A DNA stretch of 18,615 nt, taken from NCBI GenBank assembly GCA_003241215.1, contig QFOL01000043.1, positions 1 through 18,615 of the forward strand. The letters run 5' to 3'. Both the position numbers and the translations under genes were made by a program. Below the pieces are notes generated by a model. It made no database searches. It saw only the letters and a list, made by a program, of their open reading frames with translations, and was not told where the DNA came from. The stretch is from Agrobacterium fabrum. Lineage in GTDB: Bacteria > Pseudomonadota > Alphaproteobacteria > Rhizobiales > Rhizobiaceae. Shown here one piece after another: positions 15,353 through 18,615 of the stretch. Each line of letters starts with the position of its first letter. Position 1 is the first letter of the stretch.

Positions 15353-15383
15353 TTATCGCGTAATCCGGCGGCTTGCGCGATAA
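15353..15383 (+). terminator. Hairpin downstream of allE
   Basis: Inverted repeat TTATCGCG (15353-15360) and CGCGATAA (15376-15383) with a 15-base loop, 28 bases after the allE stop. No T-run follows. It could end the allE transcript or be an operator for the PAS-GGDEF gene that starts at 15492. Confidence 0.35.
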
Positions 15384-15491
15384 ATGCTTGCGTTAGATTG
15401 AATATCCCTAATAAATCCTGAGATGCGGGCGGCTGTCGCCGTTCCGCACCCTTTGGCTTCCCCCCGCATCTATCCTTGAGAAGACTGCCGT

Positions 15492-16994
15492 ATGAGTGAG
15501 ACAATCGATACCAATGTCTTCAATCTTGCGCCCGTGGCGATGTGGATCGAGGATTTCAGCGCGGTCAAGAGCCAGTTCGATATCTGGCGGGCAGAGGGTG
15601 TCGAGGATATCAGGGCATTTCTTCTGGAAGATTTATCGCGGGTGGCGGCCTGTTCGCAGAAAATCCGCGTCATCCAGGTCAACGCCAAGACGCTCGAACT
15701 GTTCGAGGCGCGCGACCAGGCGCATCTCGTCGACAATCTGCACCGGATCTTTCGCGACGATATGCTCGAAAGCCATGTGAACGAGCTGTCTGAACTCTGG
15801 GCGGGCAAGACGGAATTCACCAGCAATGCGGTGAATTATTCGATCGGCGGCAGGCGGCTTGACATCCAGCTGCGCGGTGCGGTCATTCCCGGCCACGAAG
15901 ATAGCCTCAGCCGGCTGCTTTTGACCACCGAGGATGTGACGGAGCGGGAGGAGGCCCGCCGCAAGGAGCTTCTCAATCGCCGTTATGCCGAAGGCATGTT
16001 CAAGCATTCGCCCGTTTCGCTCTGGGTGGAGGATTTCAGCCGGGTGCGTCGACTGATCGAGGAGGTTCGCGAGCGCGGCATCATCGATTTCCGGGTGTTC
16101 ATGGATGTGCATCCCGAATTCGTGCGGCAGTGCATGAGCGAAATCCGTGTCATCGATGTCAACCGCGCGACGCTCGACCTGTTCTGCGCGCCGGACCGGC
16201 AGGTTCTGTTGCACCGGCTCGGCGATATTTTCCGCGGCGAGATGGAAAAGCCGTTCCGGGAACAGCTGATGGAGCTTTGGAACGGCAATCTCACCCACCA
16301 CCGTGAGGTGGTGAACTATGCGCTTGACGGCTCGGAGCGGCATGTTCTCCTGCATTTTTCCGTCTTTCCCGGCCATGAGCATGATTGGTCGCTGGTGCAG
16401 GTGGCGCTGACGGATATTACCGCGCGCAAGAAGGCGGAAGCCTATCTGGAATATCTCGGCAAGCACGACGTGCTGACCAAACTGCACAACCGCGCTTTCT
16501 ATTCCGACGAGCTGAACCGGCTGGAGCGCAGCGCGCTCAGGCCGGTTTCGGCCATCGTCATCGATCTCAACGGTCTGAAGGACGCCAATGACAAGCTGGG
16601 CCACGATGCGGGCGACGCTTTGCTACGGCGGGTGGGTGAGGTGCTGAACGGCGTGGTGACCGCACCGAACCATGCCGCCCGCATTGGCGGCGATGAATTC
16701 GCCATCCTTCTTCCCGGCGCCGACAGGCAGATCGCCGCCGCCATGGTCGAGACCGTCTATGAACTGCTGAAGATCAACAACCAGTTTTATTCCAGCGCAC
16801 CGCTCAGCCTCTCCTTGGGGGTGTCGACCAGCGAGGCGGGCGAGACCATGGAATCCCTGGTGCGCCGCGCCGATATGAACATGTACGAACAGAAGAACGC
16901 CTACTACGCGGCCCTGCGCAATCGATCCGCCGATAATAGCGATACGACGAAGAACGGATCGCCTGAAGCTACGTCGCTGAAACGCCTCTTCTGA
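15492..16994 (+). CDS. Cytoplasmic diguanylate cyclase with tandem PAS-like domains
   Basis: 500 residues, no signal peptide or membrane helix, so a soluble sensor. Two PAS-like units span about 12-155 and 172-315. They align without gaps at an offset of exactly 160 residues: APVAMWIEDFS/SPVSLWVEDFS, KIRVIQVNAKTLELF/EIRVIDVNRATLDLF, NYSIGG/NYALDG, PGHED/PGHEH. Each looks like a PAS fold with an extra helical segment after the WIEDFS strand. A GGDEF domain follows (about 320-475) with DLNGLKDANDKLGHDAGD and the intact active loop GGDEF (399-403). The RxxD inhibitory site is absent (TAPN at that place). The start ATG 15492 has GAGAAG 8 bases upstream. The likely product is c-di-GMP, made in response to a ligand or redox cue sensed by the PAS units. 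The cue is unknown. Confidence 0.92.
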   Translation: MSETIDTNVFNLAPVAMWIEDFSAVKSQFDIWRAEGVEDIRAFLLEDLSRVAACSQKIRVIQVNAKTLELFEARDQAHLVDNLHRIFRDDMLESHVNELSELWAGKTEFTSNAVNYSIGGRRLDIQLRGAVIPGHEDSLSRLLLTTEDVTEREEARRKELLNRRYAEGMFKHSPVSLWVEDFSRVRRLIEEVRERGIIDFRVFMDVHPEFVRQCMSEIRVIDVNRATLDLFCAPDRQVLLHRLGDIFRGEMEKPFREQLMELWNGNLTHHREVVNYALDGSERHVLLHFSVFPGHEHDWSLVQVALTDITARKKAEAYLEYLGKHDVLTKLHNRAFYSDELNRLERSALRPVSAIVIDLNGLKDANDKLGHDAGDALLRRVGEVLNGVVTAPNHAARIGGDEFAILLPGADRQIAAAMVETVYELLKINNQFYSSAPLSLSLGVSTSEAGETMESLVRRADMNMYEQKNAYYAALRNRSADNSDTTKNGSPEATSLKRLF

Positions 16995-17269
16995 GCGTGC
17001 GGGTAAGGATGCGCCTGCGGCGCCGGGCTTGGCCCTCGTCGCCTTGATAATCGGCGCTATACCGTTGCTCCGGGATCTGCCAACGCTGCGGGTGCTCGGA
17101 CCTGTCCCAAGCGTGAGGTGAAAAGGGTTTCTGGATTTGCATCAATCCGGCTGTCGCCCTATGCCCGGCCACATGCTGATCGGCTCGCCGCTCCTCCGCA
17201 CAACACCTTTGCACATCGTCCTGCACTATTCACAAGCGCGTGAGGCGCTTTTGCGCTGCAACAATTCCG
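16995..17269. other. Non-coding stretch before the efflux operon
   Basis: I see no supportable gene on either strand between the PAS-GGDEF stop and the efflux promoter. In particular there is no TetR-family helix-turn-helix sequence, although an AcrR-like operator follows. A short hairpin AAGCGC-GTGAG-GCGCTT (17234-17250), followed by TTGC, could end a transcript from upstream. The base composition stays GC-rich until about 17265. Confidence 0.4.
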
Positions 17270-17298
17270 TTGCCAGAATTTTACATACGTCTTAGTAT
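17270..17298 (+). promoter_or_regulatory. Promoter of the RND efflux operon
   Basis: A -35 element TTGCCA (17270-17275; 5 of 6 to TTGACA) lies 17 bases before a -10 element TAGTAT (17293-17298; 4 of 6 to TATAAT). The spacing is ideal, and transcription would start near 17305, about 35 bases before the adaptor ATG. The operator at 17280-17307 covers the spacer and the -10. Confidence 0.55.
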
Positions 17299-17307
17299 GT
17301 ATGTAAA
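17280..17307. promoter_or_regulatory. AcrR/TetR-type operator
   Basis: A 9-bp perfect inverted repeat, TTTACATAC (17280-17288) and GTATGTAAA (17299-17307), with a 10-base spacer. The inner part, TACATAC-N10-GTATGTA, has the same arms and spacing as the E. coli AcrR box before acrAB (from memory). It overlaps the promoter -10, so binding would block transcription until an inducer releases the repressor. The repressor gene is not beside it in this window. Confidence 0.7.
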
Positions 17308-17338
17308 TGTGACCTATTTTATGGATTCGGAGCGCAGT

Positions 17339-18526
17339 ATGGCGAAGAAATTGGGGCAGATCGTGGCGGTGTTGTTGACGGGCATCGTTCTGGTCGGATG
17401 TGGCGACGAGCAGGCATCTGCGCCCGGCGCGCCGCCGCCCGGCGGGGTCAAGGTCGTGACCGTGAAGCCGGAGGAGTTGCCCATCACCAATGAATTGCCG
17501 GGACGCATCGCGCCGACGCGGCTTGCCGAAGTGCGTCCGCGCGTTTCCGGCATCATCGTCGAGCGGGTGTTCGAGCAGGGCTCGCTGGTGAAGGAAGGCG
17601 ATGTTCTCTACCGGATCGATCCCGCGCCGTTCCAGGTGCGCGTCGACAGCGCCGAAGGCACATTGCGTCGGGCGCAGGCCGCACAGCTGCAGGCGCGGCA
17701 GACGGCCGACCGGCAGCAGCAGCTGCGCCGTTCCAATGTCGGCTCGCAGCAGGAGTTCGACAATGCCATCGCCCTGCTGGCGCAGGCCGATGCCGAGGTG
17801 GCGGTTGCCGAAGCCGGTGTGGCGGAAGCAAGGCTCAATCTGCAATATGCGGATGTGAAGGCTCCGATCAGCGGCGTCATCGGCAGGGCGCGCATCACCG
17901 AGGGTGCGCTCGTCAGCGCTACCGGTTCGGAAAGCCTGGCGACGATCCAGCAGCTCGATCCTATCTATGCCGACTTCACTCAGCCGGCGGCCGATCTCAT
18001 TCGCCTGCGCAAGGCGCTGCAGGACGGCCAGCTGATGACCGGCCCGAACGAGGCCGAAGTTAACCTGCTGTTCGATGATGGCAGCCGTTACCCCGTTCCG
18101 GGCCGCCTGCTGTTTTCCGAGGCGGCGGTGGATGAGACCACCGGCCAGGTGACGCTGCGCGGCGAATTCCCCAATCCGAACGGTGATCTGCTGCCGGGCA
18201 TGTATGTCCGTGTGCAGATCCAGCAGGGCATCCAGAAGGCGGCCTTTGCCGTGCCGCAGCAGGCGGTGCAGCGCGATGCGGGCGGGCAGGCGAGCGTGCT
18301 TGTCGTCAATGCCGAAGACACCGTCGAACAGCGCCGCGTCAGCGTCGGTCGCTCCATCGGTGATCGCTGGGTGATTTCGGACGGCCTGAAGGACGGCGAT
18401 CGCGTCGTCGCCGAAGGTTTCCAGAAAACCGCGCCGGGCGCCAAGGTGAAGCCCGAGCCGTGGTCTGCGGAACCTGATGTCGCTGCTGCCGGCAGCGAGG
18501 CTGCAGCCCCTGCCGCGAAGCAATAA
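17339..18526 (+). CDS. RND efflux periplasmic adaptor (AcrA/MexA type), lipoprotein
   Basis: 395 residues. ATG 17339 is chosen because CGGAG sits 6 bases upstream and the signal sequence then begins at its N-terminus. A lipobox LVGC places the lipidated cysteine at 21, so the protein is anchored to the inner membrane and faces the periplasm. After a Pro/Gly-rich tether, the membrane-fusion fold follows: the lipoyl half-motif EVRPRVSGIIVERVFEQGSL, a helical hairpin rich in Ala and Gln (AQAAQLQARQTADRQQQL and onward), the second lipoyl half LNLQYADVKAPISGVIG, then beta-barrel and membrane-proximal domains (QTAFAVPQQAV-like, DRWVISDGLKDGDRVV). It links the inner-membrane pump to an outer-membrane TolC-type channel. 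It is the first gene of the operon, with the pump 11 bases downstream. It could be the ameA of Agrobacterium, but I cannot confirm this. Confidence 0.93.
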   Translation: MAKKLGQIVAVLLTGIVLVGCGDEQASAPGAPPPGGVKVVTVKPEELPITNELPGRIAPTRLAEVRPRVSGIIVERVFEQGSLVKEGDVLYRIDPAPFQVRVDSAEGTLRRAQAAQLQARQTADRQQQLRRSNVGSQQEFDNAIALLAQADAEVAVAEAGVAEARLNLQYADVKAPISGVIGRARITEGALVSATGSESLATIQQLDPIYADFTQPAADLIRLRKALQDGQLMTGPNEAEVNLLFDDGSRYPVPGRLLFSEAAVDETTGQVTLRGEFPNPNGDLLPGMYVRVQIQQGIQKAAFAVPQQAVQRDAGGQASVLVVNAEDTVEQRRVSVGRSIGDRWVISDGLKDGDRVVAEGFQKTAPGAKVKPEPWSAEPDVAAAGSEAAAPAAKQ

Positions 18527-18537
18527 GGACCGATTTC

Positions 18538-18615
18538 ATGGCACGTTTTTTCATCGATCGGCCCATTTTTGCCTGGGTCGTCGCCATCTTCATCATGCTG
18601 GCGGGCCTGCTCGCC
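18538..18615 (+). CDS. RND efflux pump, AcrB/MexB type (partial, cut by window end)
   Basis: Only the first 26 codons are present: MARFFIDRPIFAWVVAIFIM and onward. The FFIDRPIFAWV opening followed by a first membrane helix is the hallmark N-terminus of hydrophobe/amphiphile efflux RND pumps, which normally run to about 1,040-1,050 residues. It starts 11 bases after the adaptor stop. A proton-driven drug exporter is expected. The outer-membrane channel gene, if present, would lie beyond the window. Confidence 0.9.
   Translation, partial: MARFFIDRPIFAWVVAIFIMLAGLLA

Noticed and set aside
16969..17226. An 85-codon minus-strand frame before the efflux operon, checked as a possible TetR remnant
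   Set aside because: No helix-turn-helix pattern, overlaps the end of the PAS-GGDEF gene, and has a composition typical of chance frames.
17159..18523. A 454-codon open frame on the minus strand, opposite the efflux adaptor
   Set aside because: Shadow of the adaptor gene; low-complexity composition and no domain, whereas the plus-strand protein has a lipobox and the membrane-fusion fold.

Overview
The window looks like chromosomal DNA of an alphaproteobacterium of the Rhizobiaceae, most likely Agrobacterium/Rhizobium. The reasons are the high GC content, two copies of a CTTCTCCCC-centred palindrome of the kind scattered between rhizobial genes, TTAA-N7-TTAA (CtrA-type) sites, and the style of the encoded proteins. 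No tRNA, rRNA, CRISPR array, transposase or phage gene was seen. Apart from the intergenic repeats, the window reads as ordinary chromosome.

Minus strand, 125-6615. A tightly packed transport operon reads right to left: a Tat-exported peptide/nickel-type solute-binding protein, two DppB/DppC-like permeases, two DppD/DppF-like ATPases, then a class V aminotransferase. Three junctions share the 4-base overlap ATGA and the other two gaps are 9 and 3 bases, so this is one transcription and translation unit. A small acidic protein (125-319) follows after a gap containing a perfect CtrA-type box.

Plus strand, 6994-10892. An FtsK/SpoIIIE DNA translocase without the usual membrane domain is followed by an Ldh/AllD-family dehydrogenase. 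The GGDEF-EAL gene (10949-12943, minus strand) converges on it, with a candidate terminator between.

Plus strand, 13260-16994. A PhcB-like methyltransferase sits behind a second perfect CtrA-type box. Next come a (S)-ureidoglycine aminohydrolase (AllE) and a cytoplasmic protein with two duplicated PAS-like sensor domains and a GGDEF domain. The divergent GGDEF-EAL gene and this PAS-GGDEF gene put two cyclic-di-GMP enzymes on either side of the methyltransferase and AllE.

Plus strand, 17339-18615. The start of an RND multidrug efflux operon: a lipoprotein AcrA-type adaptor, then the first 26 codons of the AcrB-type pump, cut by the window edge. Its promoter overlaps an inverted repeat very like the Escherichia coli AcrR operator, but no TetR/AcrR gene is next to it inside the window.

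No clearly new multi-gene system is visible. The best leads are the two CtrA-type boxes, the membrane-anchor-less FtsK with a short upstream frame, the PhcB-like methyltransferase among c-di-GMP genes, the AcrR-like operator without a neighbouring regulator, and a loose set of possible ureide-catabolism enzymes.
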